From: Myxococcales bacterium
Lineage (GTDB): Bacteria > Myxococcota_A > Polyangia > Polyangiales > GCA-016699535
DNA: 64,000 nucleotides
Direction: 5' to 3'
Assembly: GCA_020633325.1 (NCBI GenBank)
Contig: JACKDX010000001.1
Span: 992,001 to 1,056,000, forward strand
Positions 45,023 to 53,700 of the stretch are shown here, in pieces; position 1 is the stretch's first letter, and each line of letters begins with the position of its first letter. The notes beneath the pieces are model-generated. The model did no database searches, was not told the DNA's origin, and saw only the letters and a program-made list of their open reading frames with translations. Both the position numbers and the translations under genes were made by a program.

Positions 45023-46117
45023 TCAAGCTCCAGGCGAGGAGATCTTGCTGCGGCTGCGTAACAAAAGTGCATGGTTGATTGACCCGGGCAGCCCAGGGCC
45101 TTCGTAGATTAATGCGGTATAAAGCTGAATAAGCGTAGCGCCCGCCTCGAGCCTCTCGCAGGCGTCCTCAGGCGTGGTTATGCCCCCACAAGAGATCAAT
45201 ACCACGCTTTCGCCGACCCTTTTTTTGAGGCGGCGCAGGATAGAGAGGGAACGCTCTTTGACTGGTGGGCCAGAAAGGCCCCCTTGCTCCAGATGGTGCT
45301 TCGATGAAGATCCTGCTAAGGCCCCACGGTCGAGGGTCGTATTGGTGGCAATAATGCCGTCCAGTTTCAGATCGAGGGCTAAGTCCGCGATCTGATCCGT
45401 CTCAGGATCACTAAGGTCAGGTGCGATTTTGATGAGTAATGGGACGTGTCGCTCCGGCACCGCCCTGTCCATCGTGTTACGCACCGTGGCGAGCAGCGGC
45501 CCCAGCACATCGACTGACTGTAACTCTCTCAGGCCTGGCGTGTTGGGTGAGCTCACATTTACCACCACGTAGCCTGCATGGGGCGTCAGCACCTCCGCGC
45601 AAAAGACATAATCGTCAATGGCCCGCTCGTTTGGCGTGGTGCGATTTTTTCCAATATTGATGCCCACAATGGTCTTTCGGGATCGGGAGAGTCGTTCCGC
45701 AACTTTCTCGGCGCCGTCATTGTTAAAGCCGAGACGATTGATAAGCGCCCCATCTTTGGCCAGTCGAAATAATCGCGGGCAGGGATTCCCCGACTGGGGG
45801 CGTGGCGTGACAGTACCAATCTCGATAAAACCGAAACCCATGCTGGTCATCGCTTCGTATCCGACTGCATTCTTGTCAAATCCGGCGGCGAGACCTACTG
45901 GGTTCGGGAACTCTAGCCCTAGCGCGTGCACCCGCAGCGCAGGATCGGTAACCGTGAAGTTCCGACGTAAAAACCGGCCAACCAGAGGCAGAGCCACGCA
46001 CATGCGCCAGGCCCCAAAGCCCCACCCATGGGCAATTTCAGGCGCAAGCAGAAAAAGCCAAGGCCGGAGTAAGCGCTTGAAGATCACGGTGGCCACGCTG
46101 TTGGTACTGGAGCGCAT
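45023..46117 (-). CDS. pyrD: Dihydroorotate dehydrogenase (quinone), class 2
   Basis: Oxidises dihydroorotate to orotate and reduces quinone at the inner membrane; 364 residues. The N-terminal amphipathic helices (FKRLLRPWLFLLAPEIAHG) of class 2 enzymes are present. FMN barrel: NPVGLAAGFDKN, GFIEIGTVTPRPQSGN, catalytic Ser in NVSSPNTPGLR, and LISCGGITTPEDA. ATG 46117 is the start; the TTG at 46129 is only an open-frame extension. Divergent from the FHA-GGDEF gene, with starts 21 bases apart. Confidence 0.97.
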   Translation of the reverse strand: MRSSTNSVATVIFKRLLRPWLFLLAPEIAHGWGFGAWRMCVALPLVGRFLRRNFTVTDPALRVHALGLEFPNPVGLAAGFDKNAVGYEAMTSMGFGFIEIGTVTPRPQSGNPCPRLFRLAKDGALINRLGFNNDGAEKVAERLSRSRKTIVGINIGKNRTTPNERAIDDYVFCAEVLTPHAGYVVVNVSSPNTPGLRELQSVDVLGPLLATVRNTMDRAVPERHVPLLIKIAPDLSDPETDQIADLALDLKLDGIIATNTTLDRGALAGSSSKHHLEQGGLSGPPVKERSLSILRRLKKRVGESVVLISCGGITTPEDACERLEAGATLIQLYTALIYEGPGLPGSINHALLLRSRSKISSPGA

Positions 46118-46138
46118 CGTTTGATACAATCCCCTGAC

Positions 46139-47074
46139 ATGGCGTCAGTCAAGGATTCCCAGTTTCATCGTATCCATCAGGAAGACGAGGATCGCACCGT
46201 AGTCGGAGCAAAATTACCCGTTGCCAAGACGGAAAAACACGAGCGAGCGTATTTGATGGTGCTGGCGGGCAGCAATGTTGGGGAGATGTACAAGCTCGAT
46301 AAACCATTGATCCTGGGGCGGGGACAAGTGGCGGATATCAGGGTTTCGGATGAAGGTATTTCCCGTCAGCATGCCCGGGTCCGGCCATCCGACGACGGGG
46401 TCGAGGTGGAAGACCTTGAGTCCACCAACGGGACATTTGTGAACGGTGCGCGCATCAGCGGTCGGGCTTTTCTGAAGGATGGAGACAAAATCCAGCTCGG
46501 ATCGACCACTATCTTAAAATTTAGCTATCAGGACCAGCTCGAAGAACAGTTTCAGAAGCAGATGTACGAGTCCGCTTTAAGGGACGGGCTGACAAAGCTG
46601 TTCAACCGCCGCTATTTTTTGGATCGGCTGGAGAACGAGTTTGCCTATGTGCAGCGTCATCGGACAGCGCTTGCGCTACTGATTTTTGATATCGATTTCT
46701 TCAAGAAGATCAATGATACCCATGGACACCCCGCGGGCGACTATGTGCTCACAGCACTGGCAGCGGGCCTGAGTCGCTCGGTACGCACCGAAGATGTCTT
46801 TGCCCGTTATGGCGGCGAGGAATTCGTATTTCTCTGTCGAGGGATTGATCTCTCTGGGGGAGCGCGTTTTGCCGAAAGGATGCGCGAGGCTGTGCTGAGC
46901 CATCAATTTGTCTATGAGGGACAGCGTATTTCAGTCACCATCAGCATAGGCGTGGCCGCCGTCCCAGATCCACGCATCAACGAGCCGCCACAACTTATCA
47001 GTTTGGCTGACGAGGCTCTCTATCAGGCTAAAGCCCAAGGCCGCAATCGGGTGGTGGCAGCGGAGCCGGGCTGA
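46139..47074 (+). CDS. FHA-domain diguanylate cyclase (GGDEF)
   Basis: Cytoplasmic protein of 311 residues. An FHA phospho-threonine-binding domain (about 45-128: LILGRGQVADIRVSDEG, ISRQHARV, STNGTFVNG) is joined to a GGDEF domain (about 150-305). The active loop reads RYGGEEF, with all metal and substrate residues (FDIDFFKKIND, HPAGD). An inhibitory RxxD (RTED) stands exactly five residues before it, so c-di-GMP feedback is expected. ATG 46139 is used; the TTG at 46121 is less likely. Its stop overlaps the aroC ATG (TGATG). Confidence 0.94.
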   Translation: MASVKDSQFHRIHQEDEDRTVVGAKLPVAKTEKHERAYLMVLAGSNVGEMYKLDKPLILGRGQVADIRVSDEGISRQHARVRPSDDGVEVEDLESTNGTFVNGARISGRAFLKDGDKIQLGSTTILKFSYQDQLEEQFQKQMYESALRDGLTKLFNRRYFLDRLENEFAYVQRHRTALALLIFDIDFFKKINDTHGHPAGDYVLTALAAGLSRSVRTEDVFARYGGEEFVFLCRGIDLSGGARFAERMREAVLSHQFVYEGQRISVTISIGVAAVPDPRINEPPQLISLADEALYQAKAQGRNRVVAAEPG

Positions 47075-48177
47075 TGCCCGGCAACAGCTTTGGTCAGGCA
47101 TTTCGTATCACGACCGCTGGAGAATCGCATGGTGCCGCGAATCTAGTGATTGTCGACGGGTGCCCGGCGGGGATGCCATTGAGCGTTGAGGATCTCAGCC
47201 AGGACCTGATGAGACGCCGCCCGGGGCAAAGCCACATCGTCACCCAGCGTCAAGAAGCCGATAAGCCTGAGATACTCAGTGGCGTTTTCGAAGGCAAGAC
47301 TACTGGGACCAGCATTGCGATTTTGGTCAATAATGAGGATGCCCGGAGCAAAGACTATTCCGATATCAAAGATAAATACCGTCCGGGGCATGCCGATCAT
47401 GCTTACGACGCCAAGTATGGGTTTCGCGATTATCGGGGTGGCGGTAGGGCAAGTGCCCGTGAAACTGTGGTGCGGGTTGCGGCAGGCGCCATCGCCAAGA
47501 AGATATTAGACACCGCTTTTGGAGGTAAAGTGCTCGGCTACGTGGTTCAGGTGGGCGATGTTCGAGCGCATATTCCTGAGCCTTCGACTGTCACCCTGGA
47601 GCAGGTCGAAAAGCTCGCGAGTGGACAGCCCAATGTGGTGCGGTGTCCCGATCCGGAAGCAGCGGCCAGAATGATCGCGTTGATAGAGGCTGCGCGCAAG
47701 GACCAGGATTCATTGGGTGGCGTGGGAGAAATTTGCGCAACGCACATCCCTGCGGGCTTGGGAGAGCCAGTCTTTGACAAACTAAAGGCCGACCTCGCCA
47801 AGGCGTTGTTCAGCATTCAGGCCGTGATGGGCGTTGAATACGGCTCAGGCTTTGGCTGCGCTATGATACGGGGCAGTGCGCACAACGATATTTTTGAAGC
47901 CCGCGATGGCCAGATACGGACCCAAAGCAATCGGCACGGGGGCATGCTTGGCGGAATTTCCACAGGGATGCCCATCGTCCTCAGGGCGGCGGTCAAACCG
48001 ACGAGCAGCTTACCGAGGGTGCAGCCGACCGTGACTCAGGACGGCACACCGACAACCATTCGTACTAAAGGGCGCCACGATCCATGTCTTTTGCCGCGCT
48101 TCATTCCCATCGCGGAGGCCATGGTCGCGATCGTGTTGGCGGATCATTGGCTCAGATGGCGGGGCATTCGCGATTGA
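47074..48177 (+). CDS. aroC: Chorismate synthase
   Basis: Makes chorismate from EPSP using reduced FMN; 367 residues. FRITTAGESHG near the start, RPGHADHAYDAKYGFRDYRG, GRASARETVVRVAAGA and the C-terminal RHDPCLLPRFIPIAEAM are the classic signatures. It is translationally coupled to the cyclase gene before it, an arrangement unlikely to be functional. No other shikimate gene is in the window. Confidence 0.98.
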   Translation: MPGNSFGQAFRITTAGESHGAANLVIVDGCPAGMPLSVEDLSQDLMRRRPGQSHIVTQRQEADKPEILSGVFEGKTTGTSIAILVNNEDARSKDYSDIKDKYRPGHADHAYDAKYGFRDYRGGGRASARETVVRVAAGAIAKKILDTAFGGKVLGYVVQVGDVRAHIPEPSTVTLEQVEKLASGQPNVVRCPDPEAAARMIALIEAARKDQDSLGGVGEICATHIPAGLGEPVFDKLKADLAKALFSIQAVMGVEYGSGFGCAMIRGSAHNDIFEARDGQIRTQSNRHGGMLGGISTGMPIVLRAAVKPTSSLPRVQPTVTQDGTPTTIRTKGRHDPCLLPRFIPIAEAMVAIVLADHWLRWRGIRD

Positions 48178-48199
48178 GCACGCCGGGCGCGAGGGGTTA

Positions 48200-49504
48200 T
48201 TAGGACTCTTCTCGGGTCTGAATCGCGCGGATCTCGCGTGCCGGGAGCCGGCGCAAGGGCGATACATCTATCGTGGGAAGTGGCTCCAAGGAATGTCCAC
48301 TGGTAACAACCCAGCGACGAGCGCCCGCGGATGCGTCCGGTATGAGCAACACTCTGGCAGCCTCGAGATAGCAGCCTTGGCCTAGAACAAAGCTTTCTGT
48401 GGCCTCAAAGACCGTGGTGACGGTATTGTTGCCTGTATCGATGAGTAGCACTTGGTCCTCTTGCTCATGCGAAGCATCACCGCTGGCAATCACAATCACC
48501 CGTTCGGTATCGAGTGGAATGAGGCCCGTGCTCGGCGGCAGAAGGTTGCCATGATCGGTTGCGCGCATACGATAGGTTTCGCGGGCGATGCCGGGGCGCT
48601 CCGCCGACACCCGAACGAGACCGGATCTCAACCTTCGCTCCTCAGCGCCGCCGAAAGTATCTCCTGCGCAAAGCACCCAAAGCTCGGTATCGCTATTGGG
48701 CACCTTCGCAACCATGCCGCAGTTGACGAGGCCGGGAAACTCCAGGAATGTTTGCCCCAACGTGTTTACGTCGACGAAGCCCAAAGCTCCCGTGGCCGCG
48801 GTGCGAAAGTCTAGACTCAAACGGCTCATGCCAACGGCGATGGTATCTTGAAGCCGTTGCAGCTGCGTAGGTCTCGCGAAGATCGCTGTCCCCTGCACGC
48901 TTTGCTCAAGTGAGACAAAATCGGCTCGTCCCGCGGCAAGCCCCGATTTGAGATCAATGAAGAGCACGTCATTGCCGCGATCGAGACCGGTGGCTCGAGG
49001 ATTGCGGTTGGGCTCATGTCGGCTCACCCATGCACTGTCGGCATCAATCACGAGCCAATCCTGTGGATTGGCGCGAAAGCCTGTCTCCGCGGTCCCGTTG
49101 CTTTGGGCATGGACTTGCTGAAGCACTTCTCCGCTTGGGACTGAAATACGGGTGATGACATCGACCCCTAGCCGATCGATCAGCGTGAGCGTGCCATCGG
49201 AAGGCGAGGTGCTGGGTAACACCACGTCACCCCCCAAAGTCGTCGTGATACCCGGGGGGGTAGTGCCCGAATCCACCCAGGCTTCCGTGATAAGCTCGCC
49301 TTCAGTATCCAACAAGGCGATCGCTGTGGACACATAGTTCGTGGTGAGAACCGCAAAGCTGGGTTGCTCCGAGAGAGGGGCCAAATCTGCATGGGGATAA
49401 GGAGAGCGCACGTTGCATGCATGAAGAAACGCGCAGAGTAGCGCGAGTGCGCAGTACGGCCATCCGCCTGACAGGATCCGTTTGGTTAGAGCGCAGCGTG
49501 CCAT
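48200..49504 (-). CDS. Lipoprotein coupled to the TonB receptor
   Basis: Unrecognised 434-residue lipoprotein: core YCALALLCAFL, lipobox LHAC. The mature protein is all-beta in feel, with repeated strand pairs (IALLDTEGELITEAWV, LTLIDRLGVDVITRI, VLLIDTGNNTVTTVF) that look like a YncE/SMP-type beta-propeller; this is pattern judgement. Its ATG lies 19 bases inside the receptor gene, so the two are coupled and probably work together at the outer membrane. A surface lipoprotein helping substrate uptake is plausible but unproven. Confidence 0.78.
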   Translation of the reverse strand: MARCALTKRILSGGWPYCALALLCAFLHACNVRSPYPHADLAPLSEQPSFAVLTTNYVSTAIALLDTEGELITEAWVDSGTTPPGITTTLGGDVVLPSTSPSDGTLTLIDRLGVDVITRISVPSGEVLQQVHAQSNGTAETGFRANPQDWLVIDADSAWVSRHEPNRNPRATGLDRGNDVLFIDLKSGLAAGRADFVSLEQSVQGTAIFARPTQLQRLQDTIAVGMSRLSLDFRTAATGALGFVDVNTLGQTFLEFPGLVNCGMVAKVPNSDTELWVLCAGDTFGGAEERRLRSGLVRVSAERPGIARETYRMRATDHGNLLPPSTGLIPLDTERVIVIASGDASHEQEDQVLLIDTGNNTVTTVFEATESFVLGQGCYLEAARVLLIPDASAGARRWVVTSGHSLEPLPTIDVSPLRRLPAREIRAIQTREES

Positions 49505-51495
49505 GTCACATCTATGACGATATTGCGCCCCGGAAGGGGAAATGCCACCACATCCCTTAGCTCGGCATCAAAGAGGTTTCGGACTGTGCTTGCCAGCTCA
49601 AGTTGGTCATCCAACATCCGCATTCGCACACCCATACCAAAAACCCATTGTTCTGGCAGCACCACGGTGTTAATCACGTCGGAAAAGAAGCTGCTTCGAT
49701 ATTGCACATCTGCAAAAAGCGTCGCCATGTTAATAAAGCCTAGATTCAATATGCGGTACTCGGGACGCAAATAAGCTTGCAAGCGCGGCCGAAGGGGCAG
49801 CTCGCGATCGGTGCCGCTATCCCTGGCCCGCATCGCCGTGACGCTTGCCGTTAGAGAATACTGCGTTTGCCATGCGAGCTCGCAACTGGTTTCTACGCCA
49901 TATATCAAGGCCTCATCTGTATTTCTCGGACCGTAGAGTCCCTGCGCATTGATACGACTAAACACGATAAGATCGCGCATGGAACTCAAGAACCCGCGGA
50001 TTGCTGAGCGCAGGGTGAGCGCCCCCATGCGGCCTTGGGCGCTCACACCCACATCGGCGCTCACGGCTCTCTCGGGGCGAAGGCGCGTATCGCCCTCCAG
50101 ATAGCCACGATCGCCAAAGAGTTCGACTATGGTGGGGATGCGCACCGCGCTTAACGCCGAGGCGGCGAGGCTCACCCCGGGCGTGAGTTCCAAAGCGGCA
50201 CCGAGTCTGAAGGTGGGTACCACCCGAACTTCTGAAGAATCGGCCTCCAACGCTTCGGGGCGAAAAGACGAGAGTCGTGATGAGATGAGTTCCATACGTG
50301 CAAGCGGCCTGAGTTGCCAGCGGTGGGCGCCCAGCCGGCCATGCGCCACAGGCTCAACCGCAGCGGCGATCCGATCGCGGTCTGAGTTCTCGCTGCTGCG
50401 CGCAGAAAGCGCATCATACGGCGCGAAGTGTTCATGCTCCCAGTGGCTCACGGCCGTAAGGCCGAGCCAGGGCAGAAGCTGCCGTTCTCCTGCGGAGCGC
50501 AGTTGAGTCAGAAAGCTTCTATCGTCGGTCACACGCTGCCCCAGGCCGATCTCTCCTAACCGATCGGAGAGGCGGTTGCGGCTGTATGCACCCGAACCCA
50601 TCACCTGCCAACGCCACGCCGGCTGTCCTTGCATGCTGTCTCCGCCAGTTCGACTATAGCGCAGTGAACTCACATAGCGGCTGAGCGTGCGATGGGTGAG
50701 TTCACTGCCTTGAAAGGCCGGCCCTGCTTCCCCGCCGGTGCGCTCAAATCCGAGCGCCATCGCTTCAAGCTCTCCATCCCACAGAGGTGCCGTGACATGC
50801 ATGAGCGTGTGGGCTTGTAGCACCTCCGCATTGCGGCGGCGGGCAATGATGTCATCGGAAGTGTCGAAATGCGTCCCGCGCTCGTCGCGATAGCTGAAGT
50901 CGTTGTCACTGTGGGTGACCCCTGAGACCGCCGTCCAGCGAATACCCGACGGGGTCCCACCCGATGTCGCGGCGTGCGCTGCAAAAAGACCAAAAGATCC
51001 GGCGCTCAGGCCCGCTTCTGCCGTGGAGTCATTTGCTTCGCGAGGCGAAAGTTGCACAACACCGCCAATACCCGATTGCGCGATCCATGCTGGCGCAGCT
51101 CCGCGGTACACCTCAGCACGTTCAAGAACTTCCATGGGAATGGTGGAAAGATCAAATGCCCCCCCATCCGCACTGCGCAGTGGAATATTTCCAAAAAGCA
51201 CAGTCGTATGATCGAACTCCGCGCCCCGTAAGGACAGTGCAGTAAAGGATCCAAGGCCGCCGAACCGCTGAACGCGTGTGCCGGGAACCTCAAGCATAAC
51301 CTCGTCGACCGTTTCAAGTGTTTTGGTGCGCTCTTTGGTGTGAATCACGCTTGCCGCCAAGGTGGGTTCTTCGGGCACCTCAGCTGCGATCGGTCGCTCC
51401 ACCGTGGCCGTCGCGCGGTATTGCGCGCTCATTGGCTGCGGAAGCAGCCACGAAAAAACTGCCAATCCAAGCGCACGCCACGCCGTAATAGACAC
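49486..51495 (-). CDS. TonB-dependent outer-membrane receptor
   Basis: 22-strand barrel receptor of 669 residues. Signal peptide (ALGLAVFSWLLPQPMSAQ), then a plug domain (about 40-150) with VDEVMLEVPGTRVQRFGG, SLRGAEFDHTTVLFGNIPL and VLERAEVYRGAAP, and a barrel rich in paired aromatic strands, ending with a C-terminal strand rich in aromatic and charged residues (NIVIDVTWHAAL). The plug is BtuB/siderophore-receptor-like, but no cobalamin riboswitch is seen. GTG 51495 is the start; it lies only 15 bases after the U-tract of a strong intrinsic terminator. Substrate unknown. Confidence 0.92.
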   Translation of the reverse strand: MSITAWRALGLAVFSWLLPQPMSAQYRATATVERPIAAEVPEEPTLAASVIHTKERTKTLETVDEVMLEVPGTRVQRFGGLGSFTALSLRGAEFDHTTVLFGNIPLRSADGGAFDLSTIPMEVLERAEVYRGAAPAWIAQSGIGGVVQLSPREANDSTAEAGLSAGSFGLFAAHAATSGGTPSGIRWTAVSGVTHSDNDFSYRDERGTHFDTSDDIIARRRNAEVLQAHTLMHVTAPLWDGELEAMALGFERTGGEAGPAFQGSELTHRTLSRYVSSLRYSRTGGDSMQGQPAWRWQVMGSGAYSRNRLSDRLGEIGLGQRVTDDRSFLTQLRSAGERQLLPWLGLTAVSHWEHEHFAPYDALSARSSENSDRDRIAAAVEPVAHGRLGAHRWQLRPLARMELISSRLSSFRPEALEADSSEVRVVPTFRLGAALELTPGVSLAASALSAVRIPTIVELFGDRGYLEGDTRLRPERAVSADVGVSAQGRMGALTLRSAIRGFLSSMRDLIVFSRINAQGLYGPRNTDEALIYGVETSCELAWQTQYSLTASVTAMRARDSGTDRELPLRPRLQAYLRPEYRILNLGFINMATLFADVQYRSSFFSDVINTVVLPEQWVFGMGVRMRMLDDQLELASTVRNLFDAELRDVVAFPLPGRNIVIDVTWHAAL

Positions 51496-51510
51496 CGCTC
51501 ACTCATACAC

Positions 51511-51551
51511 GCAAAATAAAAAGGCCCCCAGTGAAATCACGGGGGGCCTTT
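51511..51551 (-). terminator. Intrinsic terminator of the cysteine-ladder gene
   Basis: AAAGGCCCCC (from 51520) pairs with GGGGGCCTTT (to 51551), with further GTGA/TCAC pairing in the loop. On the minus strand the hairpin is followed by TTTTTATTTT, a full rho-independent terminator, 18 bases after the cysteine-ladder stop. The tract ends 15 bases before the receptor's start codon. Confidence 0.9.
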
Positions 51552-51568
51552 CCTTAAAGAGCGGAGCC

Positions 51569-52930
51569 TTAGGTGCCGCTTATGGTGGCCAACAGATCGG
51601 TCGATGCCGCCACCGCCGCCGTTGCGCTCACCGATGCGGTTGCCACGGTATCGATGATGGCCGCGCCGCAGGCTACGCCCTTGGCGCTGCTGGTTGCGCC
51701 CTCGAAGAAGACATTGCCGTCTGTGCGCAGGCTACCAATGCTGCTAACGAGCGCTTCGCCGCGCGCTTCAGCGGCCACGATCAATGTGGGCAAGTTGGCC
51801 TTGAGCGTCGTGACCACGAGGTCAAGTCCTACATCGGCTTCCACCATGCCATTGGCTGTGATGGTGACCTCTGGCGGCGTGCACTCGGCTGTGGCCTCTA
51901 GGCTTGCATCGCAGCTCGCCTGACAATCTGCCTCTGCGTCACAGCTTGGAGGAATGACCTCGCCTTCGCATTTGGGCGCCTTCGCCGTGCCATCGCAACC
52001 GCCCTGACAGGAGCCATCGCAATCTATCTCAGCACTGGCGTCAAGCTCGCACCGTCCAGTGCACTTGCCCTTGCAGGTTCCCTCACACTTGCCGTTACAC
52101 TGAATCGAGGCGCTGGCGTTCATCGCGCAGCTTCCTTGACATTGCCCGACGCATTCACCGCCGCAGTCGACACCGTCGGCCGTGCTCCCATCACACTTTC
52201 CCGTGCACTTGCCTGTGCAATCTCCCTGACAGTTGACACTGGCATTGACGTCGGCCACGCAACTTCCGTCGCAGGTGCCCTGGCATTCCGCTTCACAGCT
52301 GCCTTCGCACCGGGCCGCCGCGGTTGCGGAACCGTTACAAGCCCCGCTGCATTGACCGGTACACTGGACGGAGAGCTTGCCTTCTTCGCAGCGCACCTCG
52401 GCTAAGCCCGGCTCGCAGCTGGCATCCACTTGGCATCGGCCGTGACACTGAGCCTGGGCGTCCAAAGAAGCCCGACACACCGGCGGTTGATACGCCACAT
52501 TGAGCGTGCCTACGGCTTGGACGGCCGCATTATCGGCAAACTGTGTCTTGGCAAGCGCGCACCACGCCTTGGCCGCCTCGCTGCCGCTCTTGCCGACCAC
52601 GTTCTCATCTCCGGGATCGGCGCCCAGTCCCAACGCGATATTGCGGCAGGCTGTCGTGACATCGTTGAGCATGGCAGTGGCGGTTGCGCCCACATCGGAT
52701 GCCGCTTGTGCCACGGACCTGAAACGTCCGGCATAGGCAGCGTCCACTCCGAAATCTACATTGCTGACATCGGCGCCCACGGCGAACTCCGAACAGCACA
52801 GCGTGTTGCGCGGGTTGTTGTCATCACAGCCTTGGGCCGAAGGCATCATCGTGATCACACCAATCACAGCCATCAAGCCGCCCGTAACGACGCCACTTGT
52901 AATACTGAGTTTTCTCCAACGTTGACCCAT
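51569..52930 (-). CDS. Secreted cysteine-ladder protein
   Basis: Unrecognised 453-residue exported protein. Signal peptide (ITSGVVTGGLMAVIGVITM, cut near AQG). A helical region (about 40-145) with a few Cys is followed by about 200 residues holding 34 Cys: blocks of three to five Cys at strict C-x3-C spacing (CTGKCTGKC, CEGTCKGKCTGRC), the blocks joined by linkers of exactly nine residues, mostly of small, alternating character (VADVNASVN, ELDASAEID). A C-terminal low-Cys Ala/Thr/Val domain (about 350-453) ends it. ATG 52930 is chosen because AGGAG lies seven bases upstream; ATG 52936 would be too close. Disulfide-built stalk or matrix protein is a guess. Confidence 0.85.
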   Translation of the reverse strand: MGQRWRKLSITSGVVTGGLMAVIGVITMMPSAQGCDDNNPRNTLCCSEFAVGADVSNVDFGVDAAYAGRFRSVAQAASDVGATATAMLNDVTTACRNIALGLGADPGDENVVGKSGSEAAKAWCALAKTQFADNAAVQAVGTLNVAYQPPVCRASLDAQAQCHGRCQVDASCEPGLAEVRCEEGKLSVQCTGQCSGACNGSATAAARCEGSCEAECQGTCDGSCVADVNASVNCQGDCTGKCTGKCDGSTADGVDCGGECVGQCQGSCAMNASASIQCNGKCEGTCKGKCTGRCELDASAEIDCDGSCQGGCDGTAKAPKCEGEVIPPSCDAEADCQASCDASLEATAECTPPEVTITANGMVEADVGLDLVVTTLKANLPTLIVAAEARGEALVSSIGSLRTDGNVFFEGATSSAKGVACGAAIIDTVATASVSATAAVAASTDLLATISGT

Positions 52931-52937
52931 AATCATG

Positions 52938-52942
52938 CTCCT
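52938..52942 (-). promoter_or_regulatory. Ribosome-binding site deciding the cysteine-ladder start
   Basis: AGGAG on the minus strand, seven bases before ATG 52930 and only one base before the alternative ATG 52936, favouring the former. Confidence 0.7.
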
Positions 52943-53051
52943 ATATGTTAAGATGCCAGCCCGATGGTCAGTCCAGCTGAGGAACGTAAACGCACCACCG
53001 CCCTTTAATCAAGCCTTTCGCCGACGGTTATAGGTTTACGTGCAAGCCAAC

Positions 53052-53378
53052 TTAGTCGGTTGGCTCGGTGGCTTTCACCAAGCTCGCCAGTTCCCCACTT
53101 GTAAACAAATCGCGTACAATGTCGCACCCGCCCACAAATTTACCCTGGACATAAAGTTGCGGCACGGTGGGCCACTCAGAGAAGTCTTTGATGCCTTGGC
53201 GAATCTCGGGATCTTCGAGCACGTTGACCGTCTCAAACTCGGTGCCAAGTCGGTTCAGGACCTCGACCACCGTGGCTGAAAAGCCACACTGGGGAAAGGC
53301 TTTGGTACCTTTCATGAACACCACCACGGGATGCTGCTGGATGATACCTTCGATGCGTTGTTGTAGGGCGCTATCCAT
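53052..53378 (-). CDS. grxD: Monothiol CGFS glutaredoxin (Grx4/GrxD type)
   Basis: Fe-S cluster carrier of the CGFS class, 108 residues. The active motif PQCGFS (Cys31), the glutathione-binding KGTK and WPTVPQLY (cis-Pro), and the GGCDI loop are all present. ATG 53378 has AGAGG five bases upstream. It follows the BolA gene by 11 bases; BolA-CGFS pairs form a [2Fe-2S] heterodimer used in cluster delivery and iron regulation. Confidence 0.96.
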   Translation of the reverse strand: MDSALQQRIEGIIQQHPVVVFMKGTKAFPQCGFSATVVEVLNRLGTEFETVNVLEDPEIRQGIKDFSEWPTVPQLYVQGKFVGGCDIVRDLFTSGELASLVKATEPTD

Positions 53379-53389
53379 AAAAACCTCTT

Positions 53390-53653
53390 TTAAATAACGG
53401 ATTGCCCGCGAGCAGCCCAACTGCCCGGGGTGAACGTTTGAAGACTGAGTGCATGAACCGCGCCGTCCATCAGCTCGCCGAGGGCGCTGTACACGAGCTT
53501 GTGCTGCTCCACAGGACCGAGGTTTTCAAAGTCGGAGGTCACGATCACCACCGCGTAATGATCCTGCGTGCCTGTAAGATCATCGACTTCGAGATGCAGG
53601 GCCCCAGGAAAGGCTTCATTCAGACGCTGCTTGAGGGTTTCAATATCTATCAT
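53390..53653 (-). CDS. BolA-family protein (IbaG/YrbA-like)
   Basis: 87-residue BolA-fold protein. MIDIETLKQRLNEAFPGAL start, the beta-strand HLEVDDLTG, DHYAVVIVTSDFENL and the helix HKLVYSALGELMDG with the conserved His, ending ALSLQTFTP. The Cys/His ligands and short N-terminus fit the IbaG (BolA2) side. ATG 53653 is used since the TTG-started frame to 53704 adds an unrelated tail. Operon: fabD, this gene, grxD. Confidence 0.93.
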   Translation of the reverse strand: MIDIETLKQRLNEAFPGALHLEVDDLTGTQDHYAVVIVTSDFENLGPVEQHKLVYSALGELMDGAVHALSLQTFTPGSWAARGQSVI

Positions 53654-53700
53654 GGAAGGCTTGCTCGGTGCACTATGGGTAGGCAATCTCGGCCCCAGTG

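Noticed and set aside
51496..51568. Cobalamin riboswitch before the BtuB-like receptor
   Set aside because: The whole leader is occupied by a simple terminator hairpin; there is no room for the riboswitch core and no B12 box.
51569..52951. Long plus-strand open frames opposite the cysteine-ladder gene
   Set aside because: They mirror the regular codon pattern of the minus-strand repeat; the signal peptide, ribosome site and terminator all support the minus strand.
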